Assembly: GCA_964534355.1 (NCBI GenBank)
Contig: CAZHNZ010000090.1
Location: 1-17,486, forward strand
DNA length: 17,486 bases
Source: CAXXIC01 sp964534355
GTDB taxonomy: Bacteria; Bacteroidota; Bacteroidia; Bacteroidales; UBA7332
Reading direction: 5' to 3'
Shown: one piece after another, positions 1 through 6,651 of the stretch
Layout of the letters: each line of letters starts with the position of its first letter
Numbering within the stretch: the first letter of the stretch is position 1
Translations under genes and position numbers: made by a program
Notes under the pieces: model-generated
What the model was told of the DNA's origin: nothing
What the model saw: the letters and a program-made list of their open reading frames with translations, nothing else
The model's database searches: none

Positions 1-53
1 TTCCATAAAAATTACCCCAAAAGTTTTTTGTCTAACTTTTGGGGTACAGTTCA
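1..53 (-). mobile_element. End of an IS3-family (IS150-like) insertion sequence, running off the left edge
   Basis: Read on the minus strand from 53, the sequence starts TGAACTGTACCCC, then AAAAGTTAGACA. This strongly resembles the terminal inverted repeat of IS150-group IS3 elements, which typically carry CCCCAAAAAGTTAGACA. A second inverted copy of the repeat core follows at once, then ATGGAA at 6 to 1, which would be the start of orfA. That layout (terminal repeat, internal inverted copy, orfA start) is usual for the left end of such elements. Only the first two codons of the possible orfA lie in the window, so no transposase domain can be checked. Confidence 0.5.
13..46. repeat. 13-bp perfect inverted repeat in the IS end
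   Basis: TACCCCAAAAGTT at 13-25 pairs perfectly with AACTTTTGGGGTA at 34-46 around an 8-base loop. It could fold as a transcription terminator or as a hairpin that blocks readthrough into the transposase gene, as is known at IS ends. It is the internal inverted copy of the IS terminal repeat core. Confidence 0.7.
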
Positions 54-95
54 AAAATCCTGAACCGACCTCCGTCATTCTGTTTAAACTGCATT

Positions 96-383
96 TTAAT
101 GGCAGTGATTATTATAATATTTCTCTATCAACGCCTTCACATCCTCTTCGCGGTACAATATCCCTCCCCCGGGTCGAAAATAGCCTATCTTTCCTGTATC
201 CCGAAACTCTTTCAGCCTCTTCGGATCTATACCCAACAGCCGGCATACCTCATCGCCATTCAGATACCGCACTCCACACAACCGAAAACCCGGCTCTTTC
301 TGCTCCAAACGCTCTTCTACCAAATTGTCTATACTGCGTTTGAGCTGTTCTAAGGTCTGTTTGTCAATATTATATGTTTCCAT
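96..383 (-). CDS. Helix-turn-helix DNA-binding protein (HTH_17/excisionase-like)
   Basis: A 95-residue protein starting at ATG 383. The C-terminal half (about residues 40-90) reads as a winged HTH of the MerR/excisionase type: YLNGDEVCRLLGIDPKRLKE for the HTH, then a short wing (GYFRPGGGILYREED) and a final helix. The N-terminal 30 residues are a charged helix, probably for dimerisation. Bacteroidota mobile elements carry many such proteins, either as recombination directionality factors or as local regulators; which applies here cannot be told. The start overlaps the end of the upstream gene by 14 bases, so the two are probably translated together. A longer reading frame continues upstream to 512, but that stretch coincides with the upstream gene in another frame and looks non-coding. 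Confidence 0.75.
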   Translation of the reverse strand: METYNIDKQTLEQLKRSIDNLVEERLEQKEPGFRLCGVRYLNGDEVCRLLGIDPKRLKEFRDTGKIGYFRPGGGILYREEDVKALIEKYYNNHCH

Positions 384-678
384 GGCTAACCCTCCCGCTT
401 TGGTTCGACAAACAGGCTTCAAATTGAAGCCATTCGTCGTTCCTCCGCAGGTTAGCAAGCCGAAACCATCTGTCCGGCACATCTCTGTATCTCTTTCGCC
501 TTTTATACGCAATCATTCCTCTAAGTTCTACTAAAAAGCCATCCCTGTTCATTATCTTCCTCATCGGTATAACGAACATTGGTTTCTCTGAATTGGTCAT
601 CTCCGGAAATTTGATATCCGAAGAATCTCTTTTTACATCGTCTAAAACTAACGATAAAAGCTCCAAATACTGTTTCAT
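370..678 (-). CDS. Hypothetical protein, first gene of the operon with the HTH protein
   Basis: A 102-residue protein that I do not recognise. It begins with an amphipathic stretch (MKQYLELLSLVLDDVKRD), has a strongly basic middle (AYKRRKRYRDVPDRW) and no membrane segment or visible catalytic motif. It starts about 25 bases after the predicted transcription start (box at 708-715), and its stop lies inside the beginning of the HTH gene, so position supports a real gene. Residues 60-80 could bind nucleic acid, but that is only a charge argument. The C-terminal third could be partly spurious because it overlaps another open frame. Confidence 0.5.
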   Translation of the reverse strand: MKQYLELLSLVLDDVKRDSSDIKFPEMTNSEKPMFVIPMRKIMNRDGFLVELRGMIAYKRRKRYRDVPDRWFRLANLRRNDEWLQFEACLSNQSGRVSHGNI

Positions 679-707
679 TGCAATTTCAAATTAATTATGA
701 TGTGCTA

Positions 708-715
708 CAAAGGTA
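708..715 (-). promoter_or_regulatory. Bacteroidota -7 box for the 678-96 operon
   Basis: On the minus strand this reads TACCTTTG, matching the Bacteroidota primary sigma -7 consensus TAnnTTTG, followed by TAG. Transcription would start near 700, about 22 bases before the ATG at 678. No clear -33 TTTG was found. Confidence 0.5.
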
Positions 716-870
716 ATGAAAAGGGGGTAGAGTTTTTTTATAGTCGGCAAAATATTTATCTAATAAATAAAAATAGATGCTAATCTATCTTTATTTCAGT
801 TGAAGCAACTCTGTTTTTTATTCGTCTTATATTTTACCCTAATTCAACCAATAATCCGACAGCCAAAGCG

Positions 871-901
871 ATACTCTATCCAAAATTGTTATATCTTTGT
901 A
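871..901 (+). promoter_or_regulatory. Promoter of the 929-2180 bicistron (also repeated at 2202)
   Basis: TATCTTTG at 892-899 followed by TA is a textbook Bacteroidota -7 box, about 30 bases ahead of the ATG at 929. The 31-base block 871-901 recurs at 2202-2232 with only three differences. Confidence 0.7.
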
Positions 902-928
902 GAGTAATATCATTTGTTACTTTGTACT

Positions 929-1711
929 ATGGATAAAATCGGTCAAATAGAAATTCGTGTTTCCGGTACTGTTGGAAATATCGAACTTACTCCTGATAAT
1001 TATGACATCAGAGAGATTATATCTATGCTCGAAAATGCTGAAAATCTGCTCTATCCTACGGATAAAAAAGACCGTCCGACAATTAGTTATAGTCTCGAAA
1101 ATGGCTCAGTAAAACACATTTTCAAAACATCTATTCAATATATCATTGGTTTCAATGCAATAATAGGCCAGGTGCAACAAATGCAGAATATAGATTTCCT
1201 CGATCTTCCTACGGCTAAAGCATTTGAGAACATTCAGGACATGGCTATAAAACGGGATTATATCATTAGCATTAAAACATCTTTAAATTCCACAAATGAA
1301 ATAATTGTGGACCGTAATTCAAAATTCAGAAGAAGTGAATCAGTCTGGGGAGAAGCTGAGTTTTACTTTTACGGTAAAGTGACCAATGCCGGAGGTAAGG
1401 ATAAAGCTAATATTCACATTTATACCGACGAATTAGGCACAGTACGTATTCAAACACCGATTAGTTTTCTTGAAAAATACGAAGATAATTTGCTTTACAA
1501 AACGCTTGGCATCAGAGCTCTTGGAAAACAACATTCTGAAACCGGTGAAATCGACACGTCTGCCCTCAAATTTATTGAATTAATCGATTATCAACGAAAG
1601 TATGATGATAATTATTTAAGAAATCTCAGAGAAAAGGCCAAAAAGAATTGGCTTGGAAATATAAATGCCGACAATTGGCTTAAAGAATTAAGAGGAGGGT
1701 ACGATGTCTAA
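929..1711 (+). CDS. Conserved-looking protein of unknown function coupled to a PIN nuclease
   Basis: A 260-residue protein; ATG 929 is preferred because the TTG at 914 lies almost on the predicted transcription start. I cannot assign a domain. It reads as a well-ordered mixed alpha/beta protein: a beta-rich N-terminus (QIEIRVSGTVGNIELTP), a central helical part (IIGFNAIIGQVQQMQN, about residues 77-92) and a beta stretch with EFYFYGKVTNAGGKDKANIH near 142-161. There is no signal peptide or membrane segment. Its last 8 bases overlap the PIN gene, so production of the two is coupled, with this protein made first. In type II toxin-antitoxin operons the first gene often encodes the antitoxin, so this is a candidate for an unusually large, non-canonical PIN antitoxin or partner. 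That role is inference from position only. Confidence 0.85.
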   Translation: MDKIGQIEIRVSGTVGNIELTPDNYDIREIISMLENAENLLYPTDKKDRPTISYSLENGSVKHIFKTSIQYIIGFNAIIGQVQQMQNIDFLDLPTAKAFENIQDMAIKRDYIISIKTSLNSTNEIIVDRNSKFRRSESVWGEAEFYFYGKVTNAGGKDKANIHIYTDELGTVRIQTPISFLEKYEDNLLYKTLGIRALGKQHSETGEIDTSALKFIELIDYQRKYDDNYLRNLREKAKKNWLGNINADNWLKELRGGYDV

Positions 1712-2180
1712 ATCCGTGTTACTCGATACAAGTTTCTTTTTACGATTTCTGAATGACGAAGATCCTCTATTCATCAATGCAGATGGATATTTCAGGTATT
1801 TCATTGAAAATGAGATAAATCTAATGATTTCTACAATTTCAATTGCTGAGTATTGTGTAGGTGGAGACATTCACGAATTGCCTCTTCGTAATCTGCAAAT
1901 TGTACCATTCAACCTCGATCATGCCAAACGAACAGGTGAGTTTGCACGAATTGTATTCCAGAATAAAGCAAAGCTCAAACTGAAAGAACGAAATATTATA
2001 CCCAACGACACCAAACTTTTTGCACAGGCCGATATAATACCGGTTGTAGATTATTACCTTTCGTCAGATTCCGAAAGCATGAAAATATATCAACTGCTTA
2101 AACAAACAGCCTTTCCGCGTTTTCAGTTTATTGATTTAAACATTCCCTATCATCAAACTTTTGGTGTGATTGGATTTTAG
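1704..2180 (+). CDS. PIN-domain ribonuclease, probable toxin
   Basis: A 158-residue protein with the features of a PIN-domain metal-dependent RNase. The first strand carries Asp8 (SVLLDTSFFLRFL), Glu49 lies in the helix ISTISIAEYC, and Asp102/Asp110 lie in NDTKLFAQAD. Asp122 in SSDSESMK may complete the acidic site. PIN toxins of VapC-like systems cleave tRNA, rRNA or mRNA; the target here is unknown. The start codon lies inside the end of the preceding gene (8-base overlap), so expression depends on it. The linker between Glu49 and Asp102 is rather long, and the family is clearly different from the PIN protein at 10430-10840. Function as a toxin is inferred from the domain and the operon form. 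Confidence 0.85.
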   Translation: MSKSVLLDTSFFLRFLNDEDPLFINADGYFRYFIENEINLMISTISIAEYCVGGDIHELPLRNLQIVPFNLDHAKRTGEFARIVFQNKAKLKLKERNIIPNDTKLFAQADIIPVVDYYLSSDSESMKIYQLLKQTAFPRFQFIDLNIPYHQTFGVIGF

Positions 2181-2201
2181 ACATGCATACTTCCTATTTT
2201 T

Positions 2202-2232
2202 ATACTCTATCCAATATCGTTATATCTTGGTA
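2202..2232 (+). promoter_or_regulatory. Second copy of the 871-901 promoter block
   Basis: This 31-base block matches 871-901 at 28 positions, including ATACTCTATCCAA and GTTATATCTT. The -7 box is weakened, TATCTTGG instead of TATCTTTG. It lies 25 bases before a relict ATG at 2257, about the same spacing as in the first copy, and would transcribe into the 3' end of the helicase gene in antisense. Confidence 0.5.
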
Positions 2233-2256
2233 CCACAATAACAACACTTTACGACT

Positions 2257-2301
2257 ATGACAATCACGGTCAGGATAAATGCATATTCTCCACCGCAATG
2301 A
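2257..2301 (+). pseudogene. Relict 5' end of a small antitoxin-like gene
   Basis: ATG 2257 opens a 14-codon frame, MTITVRINAYSPPQ, then TGA. The first eight residues match the antitoxin-like protein at 5695 (MTVTVRIN) except for one conservative change, and the Pro at position 12 also aligns. The frame runs antisense into the last codons of the helicase gene, which ends at 2270. The simplest reading is a related gene cut off when the helicase segment was joined here. Because it is so short, chance similarity cannot be excluded. Confidence 0.35.
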
Positions 2302-5300
2302 CAATCTCCTCTTTCTGATGCTCAACGCGTTTCAATATTCGGGGCAAATAATCGGCACCCAGGCTATTTCTTATCCACAACACCACATCTGTAAAGTTTT
2401 TCTTTTGTACATCTGTCGATTTAGTTGTGAGAGGGTTGCGCGCCAGACGACCAAGAGTCCTGTCAGACAGTGTTTTGTATTTCTCAATATCTTCAATCAG
2501 CATTTTCAGAAAATCCATCAGCGAGTCGTTGTTGTGGTTCAGCACTTTCAGCGCACATTTCAGATTTTCATGGGCTTTTGCCTCCAGCGATTTAGGTTTA
2601 AGTCCCTTTTTGTGCAGTTGTTTTATCTCTTTTATCTGATTGTATGCCGGCCAAAACCCAGGGGAAATTGGCAAAACGGGGGTATGATGCTCGCAGGTTA
2701 CGTATGACAGCAACTCATCCAGCGTGATATCACTCACCTCCGGCACATCATTGCCCGTCGTGGCCTGATGCGTAAACAATGTTAACCCTTTTCGACGCAA
2801 TACGCATACCTGATTTTTCGCAAATGGCTTACCCGTTTTCACCCGGGTGGGTAGCTCATGGATGCGCTCAATCACCTCCGGATGCAACTGCCCGATTTCA
2901 AAATAACTGTTCCGTATCCGGGTAGAAATATTCTCTTCGCCTTCGTTGTCGGGGCTTTCGTTTATCTTGTTGTAGAGGCCGGCCGGCGTTGGTTCTTCGT
3001 CCACATCAAACATTTTCGAATCCTCACCCAGGGCATTGTGTATCAAAAACATTTTCTGCATCGCTATCTCCCTGATTTGCACCACTCCGGCACCCGCCTC
3101 ACTGGGGAAGAAGTTGTATATATAAAGCTCGTCAAACACCTTCGCCCCAATCCGGTTGATACGCCCCACACGTTGTATTACCCGTGTCGGGTTCCACGGT
3201 ATATCGTAATTGATTATCACCCCGGCTCGGTTCAGATTGAAACCTTCCGACAGTTTATCACTCGTAATCAGAATATTATACCTGTCCTCTTTTTCGTTTT
3301 TGTACTGAGCGTTGAAGTTGGCATTCAATGTTTTGTGTAGCGATGGGCTCATAGAGCCATCGCACACAAGCACACTATCGCCAAACTGACTTTTGAAATA
3401 GGACTCGAGATGCTTCACCGTATCCACATATTCGCTGAAAACAATTATTTTCCGGTCCCTGTTTTTCTTTATTTGCTTCGCTATTTCTGCGCAAACCTGC
3501 ACGCGTTTCGGGTCGTTGTCCACTATGCCCGACGTACCAAGCGCATCACTTATCTTTCGCAACAGGGCTATATCTTTGTCAATATTCGCAAAAAAAGCAT
3601 CCTTTCGCTTAAATTTATGCGTATCATAGACGGTATTATTCTTGGGTACCCGTTTGGTCAGAATACTATTTTCATACTCCTCCAGCACCTTCAATACGGC
3701 TTCATCATCCTCCTCTTCCATCAGTTTGTCCATCAACTGCCGATCCAGTATATATTTACCATCTGTCTTTTCGATAAATGCTTTTACCCTTTCGTGAATA
3801 TTGAGAAAACGACGGATAGACTCGCTGAATGCGCCAAACGAACTTTCGAACCTTTTCACCAGCAACCTGCGCATAAAGTCGAACAGGTTGGCCTGTTGAT
3901 TGAAGGCTCTGTTGCCCAGTTCGTCCAGCTTATCCTCGTCAGACACATCACTCTCGTAGGCAAATGGCTGATAAATAGCCCCCGTAAAACCACCCTCTTC
4001 GCCAAAATAGTTGGTCAACACGTTGTCATAAAAACTACTTTGGGCCGGTGTAAGGGTATAGAAAAGTTCTACCGGGTCTTTCACCGTAGAAAGCTCCGTA
4101 ACCTCCTGTTTATACAGGTAGTCGTTGCGCAAATCGAGCCGGTTGCGACGGATAATCACCGGCGATATAACCTGCTTAATCCGATTGGCCAGTAGCTTTG
4201 TTTCGTGCCGCACTTTTTTCAGGTCAATGTGTTCTTCGCCAAATAGTTGAATGTACTGCCTGATCGCTCTATCTCTTTTCGATTTTTTGGCAGAATGGGC
4301 GTATTTCATTATTTCCGACAATCTCTTAAACCGATTGCCATACCCCACAAACAGAGTTTCGAGGTCGGCATCTATCGTAATGCCCGACTGACCCGGCACG
4401 ATAAAGAGTTTTAGCAGCGAGAATATATCGGCCGGCGAATTGTTGAATGGCGTGGCGGTTAGCAGTATAACTATCCGGTCGCGGCATATCTTCAACAACG
4501 CTTCGTAATCGTCGGTATCCTGATTGCGGTAGTAGTGGGCTTCGTCCACTATTACCACCTCTATATTTCGTTTGTCTATCGATTCCGCTATCTCCACCAA
4601 CTTACCCCGGCTCTCTACTTCGCAGGCAAGCCCGAAGTTATACACATACTCGTACCAGCCTGTCGGATTGGCAGCGTTGCGATCACCTATCAGGCCGGGC
4701 GGACATATCACGAGGGTACGCCTGTCCAGATTTTTGGCAATCATGGCGGCTATCACAGACTTACCCAATCCCACCACATCGGCTATCACCACACCGTTGT
4801 ATTCGTGTATAATGCTCAACCCCTGATTGACCGCATCTACCTGATAGGCAAATTCTTTGAACCCGTTTTTAGCCAGTAACTCCAATACGTGCGATTTTAT
4901 ATGCTTCGTTTGTTGCAGGTCGAGGTAGGTTTTCAGTATCAGCGCATAGGCTTCGTAGGGTGTGATTTTCGCGGCCAGTGTTTTCCGGCCAACGTAGTCG
5001 ATCAGTTTCTCTCTTTTCGCCGCATCCTCTGTAATGGGTGCTGCCTCGCTCCACAGTGCCTCGAAATAGCTATCGGCATCATCGTATCCGTAATCTTTTA
5101 TCTCTACATTAAACTCCTCCTGCCCCATCAATCCGGCCGTTGTCAGGTTGCTGCTGCCGGTTATAAACTGACCGCTCATCCCCTGCAAAGCCGATTGCGC
5201 TTCGTTGAGTTTAAACAGATAGACCTTGGCATGGTTCGGATTTTTGGTCTTACGCATCACCAAACGCCCCTGCTCTATCATCTTCAGAAAGAAATAGACC

Positions 5301-5635
5301 TGATTGTAAAACTCCTCCGTATCGGCGTGGTCGGTATTGAGTGCTTTGCGCAGCGAATCCATAAAACGCGAAAACCGATCGTCGTCCGACAGTCGCTCTT
5401 CGTGGTAGCCATACTCCACCAGATTGTCGTACACCATCTTATCTACCTGCAAACCCACCAATAGCCGTAGCTTTACATTTTCGTTCGATTTCAATGAGGC
5501 ATACACCTCTTTCCATCCCGAAAAATAGAAGAAGCCTACTAAAAACTTCAATTCTTCACTGATCGATATCAGGGTATTAATCCGGCTTTTCAGCGACTTA
5601 TGACCGGCATTGTTGGTGATAAAGTTTTGTGACAT
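2270..5635 (-). CDS. Phospholipase-D-like nuclease fused to a SNF2 family helicase
   Basis: An 1121-residue protein. The N-terminal domain (about 1-200) is PLD-like: His135-Ala-Lys137 (NHAKVYLF) followed by GSSNLT at 160-165, the HxK...GS/N pattern of PLD nucleases; a single such motif implies that a dimer forms the active site. The SNF2 ATPase follows, with Walker A-like ADVVGLGKS (285-293), Walker B DEAH (364-367), LLTATPFNNS (391-400), motif IV IVFSEY (731-736), motif V SDKLSEGFNL (792-801) and the arginine-finger motif QRVGRINRIG (821-830). The last 250 residues are unassigned. All key residues are present, so it should be active. It probably translocates on DNA and cuts it as the effector of a restriction-like system whose methyltransferase is encoded at 10094-6648. 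The gene has its own start region, separated from that operon by an opposite-strand small gene. Confidence 0.9.
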   Translation of the reverse strand: MSQNFITNNAGHKSLKSRINTLISISEELKFLVGFFYFSGWKEVYASLKSNENVKLRLLVGLQVDKMVYDNLVEYGYHEERLSDDDRFSRFMDSLRKALNTDHADTEEFYNQVYFFLKMIEQGRLVMRKTKNPNHAKVYLFKLNEAQSALQGMSGQFITGSSNLTTAGLMGQEEFNVEIKDYGYDDADSYFEALWSEAAPITEDAAKREKLIDYVGRKTLAAKITPYEAYALILKTYLDLQQTKHIKSHVLELLAKNGFKEFAYQVDAVNQGLSIIHEYNGVVIADVVGLGKSVIAAMIAKNLDRRTLVICPPGLIGDRNAANPTGWYEYVYNFGLACEVESRGKLVEIAESIDKRNIEVVIVDEAHYYRNQDTDDYEALLKICRDRIVILLTATPFNNSPADIFSLLKLFIVPGQSGITIDADLETLFVGYGNRFKRLSEIMKYAHSAKKSKRDRAIRQYIQLFGEEHIDLKKVRHETKLLANRIKQVISPVIIRRNRLDLRNDYLYKQEVTELSTVKDPVELFYTLTPAQSSFYDNVLTNYFGEEGGFTGAIYQPFAYESDVSDEDKLDELGNRAFNQQANLFDFMRRLLVKRFESSFGAFSESIRRFLNIHERVKAFIEKTDGKYILDRQLMDKLMEEEDDEAVLKVLEEYENSILTKRVPKNNTVYDTHKFKRKDAFFANIDKDIALLRKISDALGTSGIVDNDPKRVQVCAEIAKQIKKNRDRKIIVFSEYVDTVKHLESYFKSQFGDSVLVCDGSMSPSLHKTLNANFNAQYKNEKEDRYNILITSDKLSEGFNLNRAGVIINYDIPWNPTRVIQRVGRINRIGAKVFDELYIYNFFPSEAGAGVVQIREIAMQKMFLIHNALGEDSKMFDVDEEPTPAGLYNKINESPDNEGEENISTRIRNSYFEIGQLHPEVIERIHELPTRVKTGKPFAKNQVCVLRRKGLTLFTHQATTGNDVPEVSDITLDELLSYVTCEHHTPVLPISPGFWPAYNQIKEIKQLHKKGLKPKSLEAKAHENLKCALKVLNHNNDSLMDFLKMLIEDIEKYKTLSDRTLGRLARNPLTTKSTDVQKKNFTDVVLWIRNSLGADYLPRILKRVEHQKEEIVIAVENMHLS

Positions 5636-5660
5636 AGTATGTTTTTGTGAGAAATGAGTG

Positions 5661-5668
5661 TATATTTG
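5661..5668 (+). promoter_or_regulatory. Bacteroidota -7 box for the small gene at 5695
   Basis: TATATTTG matches TAnnTTTG and lies 26 bases before the ATG. It sits in the 59-base gap to the divergent helicase start at 5635, so the two transcription units must share or compete for this region. No convincing -7 box for the helicase was seen within the gap. Confidence 0.5.
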
Positions 5669-5694
5669 TTTTGTAATTAATTATCGTTTTGAGT

Positions 5695-5907
5695 ATGACC
5701 GTTACTGTAAGAATAAACACAGACACTCCCGCCGGAATGCGCTTGGTGAATGAGATGAAACTACATCCTGAAACGGTTCAGTTTATCGATACGGTTTTAG
5801 AAAACACCTCTTCTATTCCCGAAAGTTATGTATCCCTCAAAGAGGGATTCGACGAAGTGCGCGAGCATGTTAGATCGTTGTATAAGAAAGAGACAAAATC
5901 CAGATAA
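5695..5907 (+). CDS. Small antitoxin-like protein
   Basis: A 70-residue protein from ATG 5695. The N-terminal strand MTVTVRINTDTPAGMRLVNE resembles small Bacteroidota antitoxins that begin with a beta strand followed by T(P/K)AG and a helix; the C-terminal part (VSLKEGFDEVREHVRSLYKK) is a charged helix of the kind that wraps a RelE/ParE toxin. No toxin gene follows: the next 150 bases contain no convincing RelE-type frame. It is therefore an orphan, or it serves the neighbouring defence genes. It lies on the strand opposite both and between the helicase and the methyltransferase operon. A relict with the same start is at 2257. Family assignment is by general resemblance only. Confidence 0.6.
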   Translation: MTVTVRINTDTPAGMRLVNEMKLHPETVQFIDTVLENTSSIPESYVSLKEGFDEVREHVRSLYKKETKSR

Positions 5908-6057
5908 AAGTCATTGGCTGAAAGCCATTCATACGCCAACCACCATCAACAAAAAATATTCACGATCCACTTTTTCCTTGTCTTGATTATATCCCTGCTT
6001 AATACACAAACGCAACAAGATTACGGTGCAACCTTAAACTTAAAAAAAACCGTAGTA

Positions 6058-6651
6058 TTATTTAGCATTGATTATATCATTAATTTTTTCTTCAAGAATT
6101 TCAACTGAACGAATGTGCTTTTTAATAAGTTCTATTGTTATTCTCTTTTCATTAATACAAAATGCACATTCTAAAACATGAGTCACGTTTCCTTGTTTTT
6201 TTGTTTTCTCCAAATGATTATTTATTCTCGAAAAGTATTCATTCTTTAATTCAGCAGGCAAATGCTGACTCAGATAATCAATAATTGAAATTACTTCAAC
6301 CAATAAAACAAATTTTCTCTTTTGCTTCTGTTTAAATATATGATAATAATCAGAATAAGGAATTGCTTTCAACGAATTTGAATTAAATTCTTCAAATGCA
6401 TCTATAGAAGTTTTATCTAAACCAAAAGCTTCAATATTTGCAATAATATATTTGTAAGCATCAATTAGTTTTGGTAATGTTTTTAAAGTAGAATTCTGCA
6501 AATAACATATTACAAACTCTCTATCCTTCTTTCTTTTGAGAATACGATTTTTATAATCTATAATAATAAATGTTACTAATCCCAATAAAAATGGAACAAA
6601 CCAATCCAATGCTTTTTCTATTATTTTAAATTCTATACAATTACAAATCAT
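6058..6651 (-). CDS. Membrane-anchored protein coupled to the methyltransferase gene
   Basis: A 197-residue protein with one N-terminal membrane segment (about residues 14-32, ALDWFVPFLLGLVTFIIIDY) followed by a basic patch (KNRILKRKKDR), so the rest should lie in the cytoplasm. The soluble part is mostly helical, with no catalytic motif I can name. Its ATG overlaps the methyltransferase stop as ATGA, so the two are translationally coupled. The gene is very AT-rich, like the C-terminal half of the methyltransferase and unlike the helicase gene, which suggests that the two arrived together. It may be an accessory or membrane-sensing part of the restriction-like system, but this rests only on position. 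Confidence 0.75.
   Translation of the reverse strand: MICNCIEFKIIEKALDWFVPFLLGLVTFIIIDYKNRILKRKKDREFVICYLQNSTLKTLPKLIDAYKYIIANIEAFGLDKTSIDAFEEFNSNSLKAIPYSDYYHIFKQKQKRKFVLLVEVISIIDYLSQHLPAELKNEYFSRINNHLEKTKKQGNVTHVLECAFCINEKRITIELIKKHIRSVEILEEKINDIINAK

Noticed and set aside
384..512. N-terminal extension of the first HTH protein
   Set aside because: This stretch overlaps the upstream gene in another frame; the ATG at 383 gives a normal-sized HTH protein.
2182..2191. CATGCATAC after the PIN gene as another hairpin repeat
   Set aside because: Only half of the short palindrome is present and the GC hairpin is absent.
3410..4195. 261-residue plus-strand frame opposite the helicase gene, and similar long frames at 4889-5464 and 9297-9929
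   Set aside because: They lie fully antisense to well-supported genes whose motifs are intact; their translations have no recognisable domain.
5914..6108. Possible toxin gene after the antitoxin-like gene
   Set aside because: The 64-codon frame begins at TTG, shows no RelE/ParE pattern and runs antisense into the membrane-protein gene.
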